This document shows, piece after piece, positions 22,960 through 34,858 of a DNA stretch of 64,000 bases (within the stretch, counting starts at the first letter, position 1; every line of letters begins with the position of its first letter). The DNA comes from Isoetes taiwanensis (Eukaryota > Streptophyta > Lycopodiopsida > Isoetales > Isoetaceae). The notes beneath the pieces are model-generated. The model saw only the letters and a list, made by a program, of their open reading frames with translations. It had not been told where the DNA came from and did no database searches. Made by a program: the position numbers and the translations under genes. The DNA is taken from contig JAJEKV010000056.1 of assembly GCA_021234155.1 (NCBI GenBank), forward strand, positions 1,080,007 to 1,144,006. Reading direction: 5' to 3'.

Positions 22960-25900
22960 TCTGTAACTCAGAGTAAAGTTTGGAATTTATGAAATTTACC
23001 TACTGCCAATGCCTTTGTCATTACATCCGCTATTTGCTCATCAGTATTCAACTACAATTGAGCCTGTAGCTACCATTTCTCGAATGCAATGAACATGTAA
23101 TTCAATATGTTTTGTTCTCTTATGCAAAACAGGGTTTTTAGTAATTGCAATACAGCTTAAGCTACTTGCAACATACCTAATTCTTTTAATAGTCTCCTTA
23201 CCCAAACTATTTCTCTGGGCAAGTGAAGGAGCCTTGTACTCTGCTTCTGCTGTAGACATGGCTATACTCCCTTGCTTTTTGCTTCTCCATGGAATGGCAC
23301 CTTCTCCTGACATCAAGGTGTATCCGGAGGTAGATTTTTGTGTGTCTACATCTCCAGCCCAATCTGCGTCTGAATAGGCTTTCAGGATAAGATTATCATT
23401 ACTAAAAGTGCTGCCATAGTTTTGTGTTCCTTTCAAAAATCTCAGAATCGTTTTAGCAGCTTGCCAATGTTGTTTCCCCGGATTATTTAGATATCTGCTA
23501 AGCAAATTAACTCCAAATGATATTTCAGACCTTGTACAGTTAGATACATACAATAAGCACCCGATGAGCTCTCTATATGGGACATTCTCCATTTCTAACA
23601 TTTCAGCTCCATTTGAAAAACATTGTTCCAAGCTGAATTTCTGCCCAGGCACTATAGGAATGTTCATTGTTTTGCAAGAACTGAGACCAAACCTTTCAAG
23701 CATACCTTTAATATTCTTCTATTGTGTTAATGTGAGTTTTCTTCCGCTACGGTCTCTTGTAATTTCCATTCTGAGAAATTTCTGTAAACACCCAAGTCCG
23801 CTATTTCAAACCTATCCTTGAAAATAGTCTTGCATTTGTTTTGGCACTCCATGTTATTAGATATAATTATATAATAATCCACATATAATGCAATCAAGCA
23901 AAAAATCATCTCCAAATCAGAACCTATACAAGTTTCCTTCATTTTAAGTTTTTCAAACTAGCCAAGGCTTCAAGAAGCTATCAATGCATAAATACCATTG
24001 CCCGAGGACTATTTCAGCCCATATATCGCTTCATTTAAGCTTCCACACCTTATCATTCTCCCACTCAAAGCCCTAAGTTTGTCTCATGTATACCTCTTCA
24101 CTAAAAACATTCAAAAACGTTGTTTTTTCATCCATGTGATGTATTTCATGGTCATTTGCATTCGCATAAGCTAACAATGTTCTAATGCTTGTTAACTTTA
24201 CTAATGGCGAAAAGGTATCGTCAAAGTCAATGCCCTTCTTTTGCATGAAGCCTTGAGTTACCAACTGCTTTGTACTTCTTTGAACCATCATTTGCTTTTT
24301 TTTAACTTGTATATCCATTTATTGCCCACAATATTTGTCCTTGGAGGTTTGTCTACCAACTCAAATGTTTTAGTTCTCTTGAACAAACTAATCTCTTCTA
24401 ACATAGCTTGGTTCCATTTCTTTTTTTTGCAATCATAGCCTCCTCAAAAGTTTGTGGAGTTTGCGCCCAATATAGCCATAAAAATTTTATTCTCTTCTTC
24501 CTCTAACCTTCTACCTTTGCCTCCTTCTCGCCTTCCAAATCTTTCATTGTCAATGTCCATTCCCTGTTTCAGTCTCTCTACTCCAGCCATCTTTTTTTTC
24601 TTTATCCCCTTCTCTTCAATTTCAGTCGGAGCTTGCTCCTATGTCATATACTCTAAATTTTTAGAATTTGCATCATCACGCTCAACCGCTTGACTTCATC
24701 ATCTATGTCAATTTACATTTGTTGGCCTTTCCTTTCTCGCCTTTTCAATACTAGTTTCTGCTCAAGTTCTAATTTACCATTCAATAGAGCACGAGAGCTA
24801 TACACTACACCTCGCCGGGCCAAAGCTCACGCCTCTTTTAATGATGATTTTTTCATTTCTGATCATACAGCTTATAGGCCTTAGATACTTCGTCATAACC
24901 AACTAAAAAACATCTAATGGCTCTATCGTCCAATTTGTTTCTTAAATTTTTTGGAATATGCACAAATGCAACACATCCATACACTCTAAATCTGTCATAA
25001 GTTACCTCCTTCTCATTCCACATCTCTTCTGCAATTTTTCTTGCCAAACTTGCCAAAGGTATTCGATTTTAAATTTATATTGCTGTATGAATAGATCGAA
25101 AGTTAGGTAGACCAATACGTTTTAGCATTGCTCTTACCGAGTCTAGAATCGTCCTGTTCTTTTTTTCTGCTACTCACATTACGTTTTGTTGAGGCAAGTA
25201 CCTGCAAGTTAGATGCCTCTTTATGCCATGTAATGAACACTATTTCTTGATTTCACCTGACAAATATTCTCCTACACAGTCAATAGATCTAATACACTTG
25301 ATTTTCCTGTTCATCTCCCTTTCCACTTCTGCTTCAAACATCTTAAAGGCATTGAATCTTGATCCTTATGTTTCTGAATATAGCATTTGGCCTTTCTTGA
25401 GTAATCGTCAATAAATGTTATGAAGTATCTTCTTCCATGAAGACTCCTGACATTCCTGACATTTAATGAACCACATAGATCAGTGTGAACTAGGTCAAGA
25501 ATGCCTTTGACCCTTTTCTTTGATATGCCAAATGCTAGACGGGTGTGCTTCCCTAATTTGCAGCCTATACAAGTAAACGCCTCCTGTTTTTCTATTGAGG
25601 CACCAAACTTTCCTTTCTTGATCAAATACTTAACATTATTTTGGTGTGTGTCCTAATCGCTCATGCCACACTTTTATGGATGGTATCAGAACTATATTTA
25701 CACTCTCAAGCCATAATACTTTTACAAAAACCAAAAAAGGTTCCCCACACGCTTAGCTAAAACTTCAATTGATTATAGAAAAGAACTTTTCCCAAAGCTT
25801 CTTCCGAACCTTTCGAGTTCTTTTTCGAGTTCTTCCTGTTCTTCCAAGTTCTTTTCGAGTTCGAATGACGCGAAACCGCTTCTATATCCTAAGTCAACCA

Positions 25901-26100
25901 ACCGACTTATGGATATTAGATTTCTAACTATTCCCGAACACACATACATAGTTTAAATTGACTATTTTTCCATCCGTATCATAAAGCTCTAGCATCCCGA
26001 CCTCCTCTACTTTCTACTCAAGTTCCCTATTCTCCATTTGAACATAGTTTGTAGTCGCCAAACTTTTCTTCTTAAGTCGCCACAGATTTAATTATGGTTC
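22960..26100 (-). mobile_element. Degenerate Ty1/copia retrotransposon C (protease to RNase H)
   Basis: Read right to left, pol domains appear in copia order. The protease end has VGMLELYDTDGKIVNLNYVC and IVRNLISISRLVDLGY (26,010-25,890). The integrase zinc-binding start is KVWHERLGHT (25,665) followed by CIGCKLGKHTRLAFG. The integrase core has LDLVHTDLCGSLN and YFITFIDDYSRKAKCYIQ (25,520-25,380). The integrase end has YGCVAFVHIPKNLRNKLDDR (24,970). RT has FDDTFSPLVKLTSIRTLLAY (24,220) and ALYVDYYIIISNN (23,890), where YVDD has become YVDY. RNase H has KAYSDADWAGDVDTQKSTSG and STAEAEYKA (23,390-23,230). Many stops and frameshifts break it. Gag and both LTRs were not identified, so it is a truncated relic. 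It is closest in wording to element A in this window. Confidence 0.88.
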
Positions 26101-27589
26101 TCTCAAATTCTATTTAAGACATATAGATCATGATTAGGCTGGCTAGGAAAGGGCGATGTTATATAAAGATGAGCACATGTCATTGCTTGAGAATTCGCAT
26201 ATTTAATTACATATTGAACCTATAGACCATGTTGTTGCCTAAAACAACAAATGTAAATTTGCCATATGGACTCGAGGGTCCTCCAAAATGGCATGATTAA
26301 TATATTGATTGATTGATTGATATATAGAATAACGATATACATCTTTGGCTATTGATGTGAATAGAATTTTAAGGCTTTTTAAATCCTTGCCCTTATTTTA
26401 AAGGTTGCTTAAATTTTTGCCCTTTTAAGGGAAGGGCATTTTTGTATGCCACCCTTTATTAATAATGGCTATAAATTTTTCCCCTTCTTTGGAGGAGACC
26501 TATTTAAGGGTGTGCGTGCCATGAAAGTTGATTATCGCTGGTATCCATCCAAATCCTTATCAAGATGGTTATGGGCCCGAACCAAATGCCTTTTCATGTG
26601 TGTTGGTAAATGGTTCTCCCAAATTTTTTTTTCTATAACTAGGGGGTTAGACAAGCATGGAATAAAATAACGCTAAGGTGAGCCAAATGGATATTTTGTA
26701 GCTTTTTTCCAAGAAAAATGGCTAAACTAAATGGAAAAAATGCCAAAAAAAATAAAATTTTAGCCCAAATTTTTTTTGTCCCCATTAGAACATCGATTAG
26801 CTAATCCTAAGAAAGATGGAGCTTGGAAAAATGGATGGATTAGCCTACAAGTTGACATCAAGATTTGTAGGGACTTTAAGAAACCACCAAGTAGGGTTCA
26901 ATTTTTTGTTCTTTTGTTTTTATTTATTTTGCCTTATCCTAGGTAGGAAGTTGAAGCATATCTATAAGAACAATGTACTTCCTTTTTTTTCTTAGTTTTG
27001 AACATGTTCATGTATCTTTATGTCTTTGTTGCTTCTTTGTATCAAGGAAGTTATAACAATGCCTGTAATTCCGCCAATTATGCCACATTGTGTTGATTGT
27101 CGCTTTACTTTATCCATATTAAATTACATTGTAAAGCACAATTTCATTATAATGGGAAAATTTTTAGTAAACCTTTTTTTTTTTTAGACCTTATGCGGGG
27201 TTGTATACACGCAGTACAAAGACTCTATATCATACATATGTTGTGTACACTATGAAATATTTAGAAAACATATTTACTCGGTATCATACACCTTCTTGTG
27301 TTAGGCATGTATGACACCCATGTATCATACATATATTTTTAAGATACATGAATAGATTTATAGACCTTTTCAGGTGTATGATACACGAGTAGGTGTATGA
27401 TACACGTTTGTAGTACACATGTAGCAACCTAATAAATGCACCTACCGCTTCACCAATGTTATCTCGCACCCCAAAGATATGATTGAAAGTTCAATGGATG
27501 GCACCACAGATTTCGTGATCTCTGTTGCTACATTCAATGGATCAACATCCTTGCCATGAAGGGTGGCTCTTTTACCCCAAATGGCATGT
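26101..27589. other. Intergenic AT-rich DNA with small hairpin motifs
   Basis: No gene recognised. At 26302-26322 there is a short (ATTG/ATTGATTG)n run. From 27,230 to 27,415 the word GTATCATACA and its near-complement GTGTATGATACAC recur at least six times, giving several short potential hairpins. Confidence 0.45.
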
Positions 27590-28170
27590 ATAATTGCCCT
27601 CGTTACGCCCCCCAAATGGCTCCATGGGGCCCCTGGGTATACCTGCCCTGCCCAAAAAACCCTCATGGAGACTTTTTTTTTTTTTTTTTTGGGGGTATAC
27701 CCCTGCTGGGTGCCATTGGGTAGGTATATACCCCCAAACAAAACAAAAAAATGGCAAAAAATAACAAAATGCACCATTTGCAATTTTTTTTTTTTTTTTT
27801 TATTTTTATATTTTTTATTTTTTTTTTTTTTTTTAATTTTTGGCGAGATGCAAATGAGGCCATGGCGCCATTTACATCCTCAAGGTGCCATGTAGGGGTA
27901 TACCGCCCCATGGCACCCCCAAATGGCACCATTTGAGGGGTATACTCGCCTCTCCGCACCCCCCCAATGGTGCCATGGAGCCATTTGAGGGCTCCAAACC
28001 CCTATGGCACCCTCCAAATGGCACCATTTGGGTGGTATACCTGCCTCGGCACCCCCAAATGGCCATTTGGGTGGTATACTGCCCCGGCACCCCCAAATGA
28101 AAGCCATGAAGCCATTTGAGGGCTCCAAATGGCTCCCAAATGGCTCCTTTGGGGGGTTCCCACATGTGAT
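27590..28170. repeat. Palindromic repeat family, cluster 1
   Basis: Dense copies of a CCAAATGGCACCATTTGG-type near-palindrome, mixed with GGTATAC(C/T)GCC(T/C)CGGCACCCCCAAATGG. Two T-runs (27,671-27,690 and 27,784-27,837) lie near the left part. GATGCAAATGAGGCCATGGC at 27,847 ties the cluster to clusters 2 and 3. Long reading frames here on both strands are by-products of the repeats (poly-Phe, poly-Lys, Pro/Gly-rich) and are not genes. Confidence 0.75.
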
Positions 28171-28740
28171 GAATGGCTCTAACAAAAAGACGATGCATAT
28201 AGAAAGACTTACTGGTATGGTGGTCACCATTTTGGTGAAAAAACTATCTCCGGACCGGAGTATATGGATCTTGTAAGAATATTGCAATACCAAAGAAGCG
28301 CCCAAAAACCCCTGTGGCAAAACAAATAATGTTACCCGAAAATAAATGATTGCAAGAAGCCGACTAGAAGTGCCGATCGGAAGGATAAGAAACCGTCAAG
28401 ACCTTGCATCAAATTTAAAGGCAGCCTTTTATAGAAGGATACAAAACGCCTAAAGAAATGATATGTCGAAATGGCCTAACAACAACAAATTTGGGATTTC
28501 AAATTTTGAATTTCAAATTTAAGATCCATGCTGAGGGCTTTCCAACGCTTAGATGCCTAGCTTTGTTTTCATCACTCTTTTCACACTAAACTAAAGATAT
28601 CAGAATCATGAAGGCAAGACTCAAGGCAAAGGTAGGTCTTCTTTTACTTGATTTTTAGTTTTCCTAGTCAAATAGCACCAATTTCTTGAATATATGTTTG
28701 CTTGATGCATATTGAGGATGCAAATGGCATGCATCCTTAG
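28171..28740. other. Spacer between palindromic clusters
   Basis: No gene or known repeat seen. ATTTCAAATTTTGAATTTCAAATTT (28,496-28,520) is a small local palindromic A/T motif. Confidence 0.4.
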
Positions 28741-28930
28741 CATGGTCTATTTTACTAAATGCATGTTGAGAATGCAAATGGCGCCATGGCGCCATTTGCA
28801 TTCACCACCATGCATTTGGTCCGTATGTTATATCAAATGCATGCCGAGGATGCCTCATCATGTTTGAAATGGCACTTGAGGATGCAAATGGCGCCATGGC
28901 GCCATTTGCACCCCACAAACACAAAAAAAA
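28741..28930. repeat. Palindromic repeat family, cluster 2 (perfect 34-bp palindrome)
   Basis: 28,770-28,803 is a perfect 34-bp palindrome with half-site GAATGCAAATGGCGCCA. 28,883-28,910 is a perfect 28-bp palindrome with half-site TGCAAATGGCGCCA. Both are preceded by TTGAG(A/G)ATGC. A short A-run follows at 28,921-28,930. The same motif returns at 34.86-35.10 kb and in diverged form at 27.6-28.1 kb. Confidence 0.9.
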
Positions 28931-29616
28931 CTTGCTGGCTATAATCATGCTCTCCGAAGAGTCGTAACTTTGGTGCTCTTGCTCCTATAGATCTTGAAAC
29001 TTGGATGGCCTTTGCAGGATATCGTAAGTTTGAGGTCAATACAGCCAAAATTAAGGCACTCAAACTGAAAAATATTATATCATGGAGCAAGTAGAGGTAC
29101 CTTTTGATATTACTTTCTTTGAGCAAGCTTGTATTAAAAAAATAATGGCCCGTTTATTAGTCAAAAGGGCAATATGGCGATCCTAGTGAAGAGAGAGGTG
29201 ACTTTTACCTCAAAAAGGGTCCGGAGGACCCATTGCCCTATTTCAAAATGTAAGTGTGATAAGAAGAAAAAGAAAAATGATAAGAAAGTGGACTGTGGTA
29301 GTGGCATAATATGGTTTGACCAAGGTATCTGGGTTTTTACTTAACCATATGGAGGATATTTACCTCGAGACTACCCTCACCAAGAAAGATGGTCATTATG
29401 TCTAAACTCCCAACAAAACTATGAAGAACTTTGTGTCGTCCTTTCTCTTACCAAGCTTTTTCTCTCGTGAGCTATGTAACTTGGTCACACAATGGATATG
29501 AGAACTGGCCACAAGTGGCCATCATACAATCTTTATCTTGTTTGTGTCCCCTGTTTTTTCCCTCGCTTGAGGTTGTCTCCATTTGCTTGGTTTTCTCACT
29601 TTTTGTGACTGTGTAG

Positions 29617-31684
29617 GACCTTCCTTCCATCTCTAGGTCCATTACTAGAGATTATAACAGAAGAAAACATCTGGTTACCAACAAGCCAAAGGATAATGCT
29701 AAAATTATCCATTTCACTTTCCTCTCCAAGGTGCTGGACAGGTTTAACATCAAAGCTATTTTTGCCAACATTATGTCGGAAATTCTTCAAGATAGAGGGG
29801 TTGAACTAGTCAACAATACCATTTTCTCTTGGAAATATATTCAGCAGATCAGACATAAGGTTTATAAACCTTCGGACATCTTTTCTAATGATCATGCTGG
29901 TAAATGTTCTTGCAGCAATCCAAACATTAGCAGGTTTATTGACCCTCTGATAGTACGCTCTACAGATCTGGAAATCGTACATTCATCTAAATTGAGAAAA
30001 GCCTTTGCTCATGGCCTCAATCATATTCCGGATAATCCCTTTAGCATTCAAGCTTTTTTGGATGAATGTGCCAACCTCTGCCAACAATTTTTTCATGTTC
30101 ACCATTTTGATCTTCTGGATATTTCAGATGAGGAGCGTGCTAGCATAACCAACTTGGTGCTGAAATTCTGCCATCTTGAAATGGTTTTCTACAAACAAAA
30201 TTTGCCCTCCAAGAGATTCCTATGGAAAGACTTGGAGGTTATCAAAAATTTAAACCGGGCTGACTTTAACTTTTTACATTTCGGGCTTGATAAAGCCAAC
30301 AATAATATCTCGCTTTATTTGCCCAAAGAATATAAAAGAGATGACATATGATGTGCTTAATAGCTCGATTTTGAAAAAATTAACTACAAGGTTAATTTTA
30401 TTAAAGAGCAAAGTGTTTCGCAATATAAGGGTTTCAACATCAACTCGTGAATGTAGTTTCGAACAAGTTTCCTTACCTTATGGCTACTTTCAAAGCCCAT
30501 AAAACAGAATACCGATGGTTAACAAATGCTCATGATACCATTTTTACGGAAATTTCTCGAGTTCACCACCGCCATTCTTAATGACTTTATCTCCATCCGC
30601 CGTAAATTTGCCATAGAAAAATCACAAGTCGCTATGGGAAAAGAATGTTAATGCTTTGCTCATCAACACTTCTATTGATGTGATTCTAAATTTACCCAAT
30701 AAAATTCATGATGCTTTTGTGCCGACATCATGAAAATGTTATGAGAACATATCCCTGGAAGGGGAAGATGGCATTATCAGCATTATTAATGAAATTGCAG
30801 ATCTGGTCTGGGACTACAGGATGGAAGTTGAACAGACGTTCCACCTTATGTTAAAAACGAAAGCAGGGGTTCTCACTGTTAAATGGTTTAAGTCTTTAAA
30901 AGATGATCTGCTTAATGCTGGTTGGAAATGCCTGAAGAGGAATGAGTTCAAACTCATCAATGCATGGCTTTTAAGCAATTGTTATGTTCAAAATGGTTCA
31001 CACATTTGGAGACAATGTAAAGGAATTCCTATGGGATTTGCATCTAGTCCTGCCTGGTGCAATCTTTATCTTGCCAAGTTTGAGTTAAGTTTCATTATTA
31101 AACTTGCCAAGAAGGGCAGATTTAAAGATATTTCCAAATTTCATCATGCCTCCAGATACATATATGATTTGAATATCATAAATGGTGGAGACCTCGCAAG
31201 AATTCTTTTTTTACCCGAATCCTCTATCACAATTTACAATATGAAACATCTCTATTAAAGATGAGACCCTTACAAACACCTAGAGGATCGTAGAGAAGTG
31301 GGATATAAAGTCAACTTTCCTAATCTCTCCATTATCAATGCAGACCAAAATAGAGGTCTATATTCCATATGCAGATATGATAAAAGATGCAAGCATCCGC
31401 TTGAAGTTCACAAATTCATCAAAGCGTAAAGTCAGAGGGCCTTATGGTCAAGCATCCAAAGTTATCATCTCCCAAGTTCTACCTTATGCATATGCCCACT
31501 CATGTCCTGTCACTGCAGCAGTTGACATCAAAGGGCTTATTGATGCTTTCTGTCTAAATGGTTTCGTTGAGAAAAAGACATGATCGAGAATGTGATTACA
31601 ACATTACAAGATAATGATTTTCCGTGTCTTCTATGCTCCCTTAGGGATATGATCTATACTCTTAAAGAACTTCTTCGACAGTGA
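29617..31684 (+). pseudogene. Penelope-like element reverse transcriptase, degenerate
   Basis: Penelope-like elements encode a telomerase-related RT, usually with a GIY-YIG nuclease. Here the N-terminal part reads VTNKPKDNAKIIHFTFLSK, then AGKCSCSNPNISRFIDPLIV and STDLEIVHSSKLRKAFAHGL (29,680-30,020), a Cys-containing box typical of these RTs. After frameshifts near 30,345 and 30,480 it continues LPYGYF/ATFKAHKTEYRWL. The RT core follows (30,821-31,258): WRQCKGIPMGFASSPAWCNL (31,009), then ASRYIYDLNI (31,148), where the expected YIDD is YIYD. The C-terminal remainder, VITTLQDNDFPCLLCSLRDM, ends near 31,684. No GIY-YIG domain was found on either side. At least four frameshifts are present. Confidence 0.72.
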
Positions 31685-32019
31685 GTAAGTATCTTTCGTT
31701 ATTGCATAGAGATAATAGGGCCTGCTAATTGCAGCAGGGTGCTACTCTCCATGCTGCAACTTTTTCAGCCTGTTTCTAACTCGCAGAACTTTTTCCTTTT
31801 TTACATTGCCCCCGATCTACTGAAGGAGGTAGGTTTTTTTTAATTAATATTCATGTGGTCCTCACATGGGAATTTCTAATGGTCTACATATATCTCGATA
31901 ATGGTCTTTAAGGTGTAACTTTGGGCCAAAATATATGGTCTTCTTGATATATTAACCTCTTGCTGTATCACATGGTTTTTTGACATCTAAAATACTCTTT
32001 TAGGGTTTGTGAAACGTAG
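31685..32019. other. No identifiable feature
   Basis: This is the possible 3' non-coding end of the Penelope-like element. I see no tail, terminal repeat or gene. Confidence 0.4.
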
Positions 32020-32702
32020 TACTCCTCTAGGTTCTGCTATGCTTTGATTGGAACGATCCCCGATTACCATCGAATCAGACCATAACGATGCTCGCGGTAT
32101 GTTGCCTCTATTTCTTACTTTTGGTGGAAGTATGCTTGTAACTGCTCAAGTAGCAGCTGGGTAGTATCTGGCTCCAGGCCCTTTACACTAAAATTACCAT
32201 GACGGTAGTAAGTACTGCCTGATCTTAGTAGAAAATGGGTCCTTTCTTCTTCTCAAATCCATTTCTGTAGTGTGCTCCTTCATATCCGATAGGCCGATCT
32301 TATGGGCAGGAAGAAAGGGGACCTCAATCTTGCTACCAAGAAGAAGATTGAAGCTGAAAAAATGAGGAATGCCAAGAGGAAGAAAGTCTATGACTTTCAT
32401 TACCCTGTAGTATGTTCCCTTACTGGTGGATCGATTGGGAACCAACTTTCTACTCCGAATTCTACTGAATAGCAACCTATCTGTGGCTCGAAAGCAATAT
32501 CCCGGCAGTTTGCTAACTAACTGTCCCTTCCTTGCGGTACCGAAGTTTGGAGGTTACAATGGGGCCAAATACAGCTGAACACATTTCTGCCAACCCAGCT
32601 CAAATGAACTTGGAGGATAATCTTGCAAATACAAATCGGATCTCAAAGGTCTAGTATCTGATTTAGACTTAAGAAAGCTGTATTTTTTTCCTTCTTGGTT
32701 TT

Positions 32703-32739
<37 letters not shown>

Positions 32740-33930
32740 AAGAAACGGAGGTACCACTTTTTTTATTTTCTGAAATAAGAGTACATGCAACAGCACGGGA
32801 GGAGATTACTATAGGAGCTCACACCTCAACTTCTTCATCTCCCCCAGGCATGCTTATTTAATCTCCTAATGAGTCAGATAGGAAATACATACACCAAAAT
32901 ACTCCTGAACAACCCTTGATGAAGTAGGAAAAGTAAACAAGAACACGAATCCTGTTTTGAAGTTGCTCCCAAGTAAGCTGCTTGTATGATCCTTAATGGC
33001 ATCGAAGGCATGTCGTTGACATGCAACAACCACTCAAGCATATTAGTACTTGAGTTTTTACTTAAGCATCAAGACTTAAGTATTTAAAATGCTCAAGCTT
33101 ATCAAGACTTGAGCAATCGATGGGCATATCAAGATTCCACGGTAAAAATGTTCAAGTTAGAACATTTAAAAATCCCTAGTCAGGCATAATGTCACTTTGT
33201 GGCATGTAGACCAATCAGCCCCACTGAATTCATTTGCCTCCTGTAGAAAAGATAAGCCATCTTCCTCTTGAATATCGGACCCTAGTAACTAGAATGCTTG
33301 CATTGTGGGGATTATGTACTCATCATTCGTGCACTACGAGAAGCCCAAGAACGCCTTCAACACAAAACTTCACTTTGTCTCTTAATCTACCTTAACAATG
33401 AACTAATTCTTCCCTTCTTAGCAAGGAAAAGGGAGCAAAATAGACACGAAGGGCTTACTTTTCTATTTATAGCTTATGGTATTCCCTGCAAGTTACCGTC
33501 TAAAGAACTTCACAAATTTGATACATCCTCTTTCTTTACCTTGGTGTATGCATCTATAGAAAAGGAGCCACGTTAGTGGCTGCTAAAGAAGCGATCCTTC
33601 TACACCTTATAGGCCAGCATCCCAATTGGGCCATACCTTTTCAAGATGTCAATGAGACATAGAGCATACTGCCAAAGAAAGAATACCGGTGCATCACATT
33701 AGGGCCGCCCTAAAGAAAAATAAACCGCACCGTGAGATGATATGAAATGTCACGATAGAAGAAATAAACCTCTTCGCCCTGCTAGCATCCAACGTTGAAA
33801 AAGAGCATGAATCCGGCCATGATCCGGGCTTACCTAGAGACAAAGGCGTCGGGCCCGCCCTAGCCGCTCAGAGTACGCCAGGGCCGCCCCATCGGTTTTT
33901 CGCCACTTCATTTATTTATTTACTTATTCG
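32020..33930. other. Possible organelle-derived insertion or unknown sequence (weak)
   Basis: Several parts look more GC-rich and compositionally unlike the surrounding AT-rich DNA, notably 32,020-32,560 and 33,690-33,900 (GGGCCGCCCT, GTCGGGCCCGCCCTAGCC). The style is reminiscent of plant mitochondrial intergenic DNA, but I cannot name an organellar gene. One plus-strand frame (32,300-32,470) reads GRKKGDLNLATKKKIEAEKM then RNAKRKKVYDFHYP. A 34-base T-run lies inside at 32,705-32,738. Confidence 0.2.
32705..32738. repeat. Poly-T tract (34 bases)
   Basis: An uninterrupted T-run. On the minus strand it could be the poly(A) tail of a retroposed sequence lying to the right of 32,738, but no source gene is recognisable there. 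Confidence 0.7.
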
Positions 33931-34827
33931 GCTCTCTTGTTCAATAATGTATGTTTGAGCACAATTATGGATCTTATCTTCCCTCATATTCTTCTAAGTC
34001 CTTGATGCATAATAGACACGTATATGAAAGGATTTGGTAATCTTTATTTAACGTATTTTCTTTAGGACATAGGCTTAACTTATGATGTAGTTTATAATGT
34101 TCCTAATATATTTTCTTCTTAATCTAAAAACCCTTGTAACTGTTTGTGCATCAAGCAGAGTGAAGGGGATGACCTAAGAAATCCCATGACACCTGCTACC
34201 CATTTCATGACAACCACTAATGCTTGTTTTTGATCCGTTGGGTGTGTACCAGATTTCTTACTCTTTGCATTAATGTTTTCTAGCAAGATACTTCTGGAAC
34301 TTCTGTTTTAAAACTTTCTGAAGATAAAGTCAGTAAGTTTAATATGATACTTTTTGCATATTGGATCTTATATGAGTATTCATTAACTCTGGTTCAGCTC
34401 ACCACTTTCCTTTATGTGGTTTTTGGAAAAAACTTATGGTTTAAATTTTATACAATTCTGCCCTAGCAGATATTTTACAAATCTTATTCCATTGTTGTAC
34501 TTTCCATTAGAAATTTTCAAGTATATGTTTATCTACCATTAATGAAGTATGGATCATTTTATAATATCATGTTTTTGCCATGTGTATATCTGTCTTTATG
34601 AAAATTTTCAGAATATTAAAGGATCTATTTATCTTTTATATATGCTTACTTATTGATTCACATACTTGTTGTAATTTGTCTAGATCTTGTATTTAACTTT
34701 TACTGGTTTTGGTAACCTACTTTGGCTTAGATTTATGTACACCTATAAAATTCTAAGGCTGCTAATTGACGTCTATTTTTCTAATAAGAATCTTAGATGT
34801 ATTGGTTAATGTCTTATGACATGACTT

Positions 34828-34829
<2 letters not shown>
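33931..34829. other. AT-rich stretch with no identifiable feature
   Basis: Both strands are full of stops. No repeat family member, RNA gene or coding motif could be seen. Confidence 0.5.

Positions 34830-34858
<29 letters not shown>

Noticed and set aside
25683-25692. TGGTATCAGA resembling a primer-binding site
   Set aside because: It lies inside the minus-strand copia C coding sequence (before the integrase HxxxH), has no LTR beside it, and is probably coincidence.
27563-28320. Several overlapping open frames of 60-146 codons on both strands
   Set aside because: They follow the palindromic, C/T-rich repeats and T-runs. Their proteins are low-complexity (poly-Phe, poly-Lys, Pro/Gly-rich) and mirror each other between strands.
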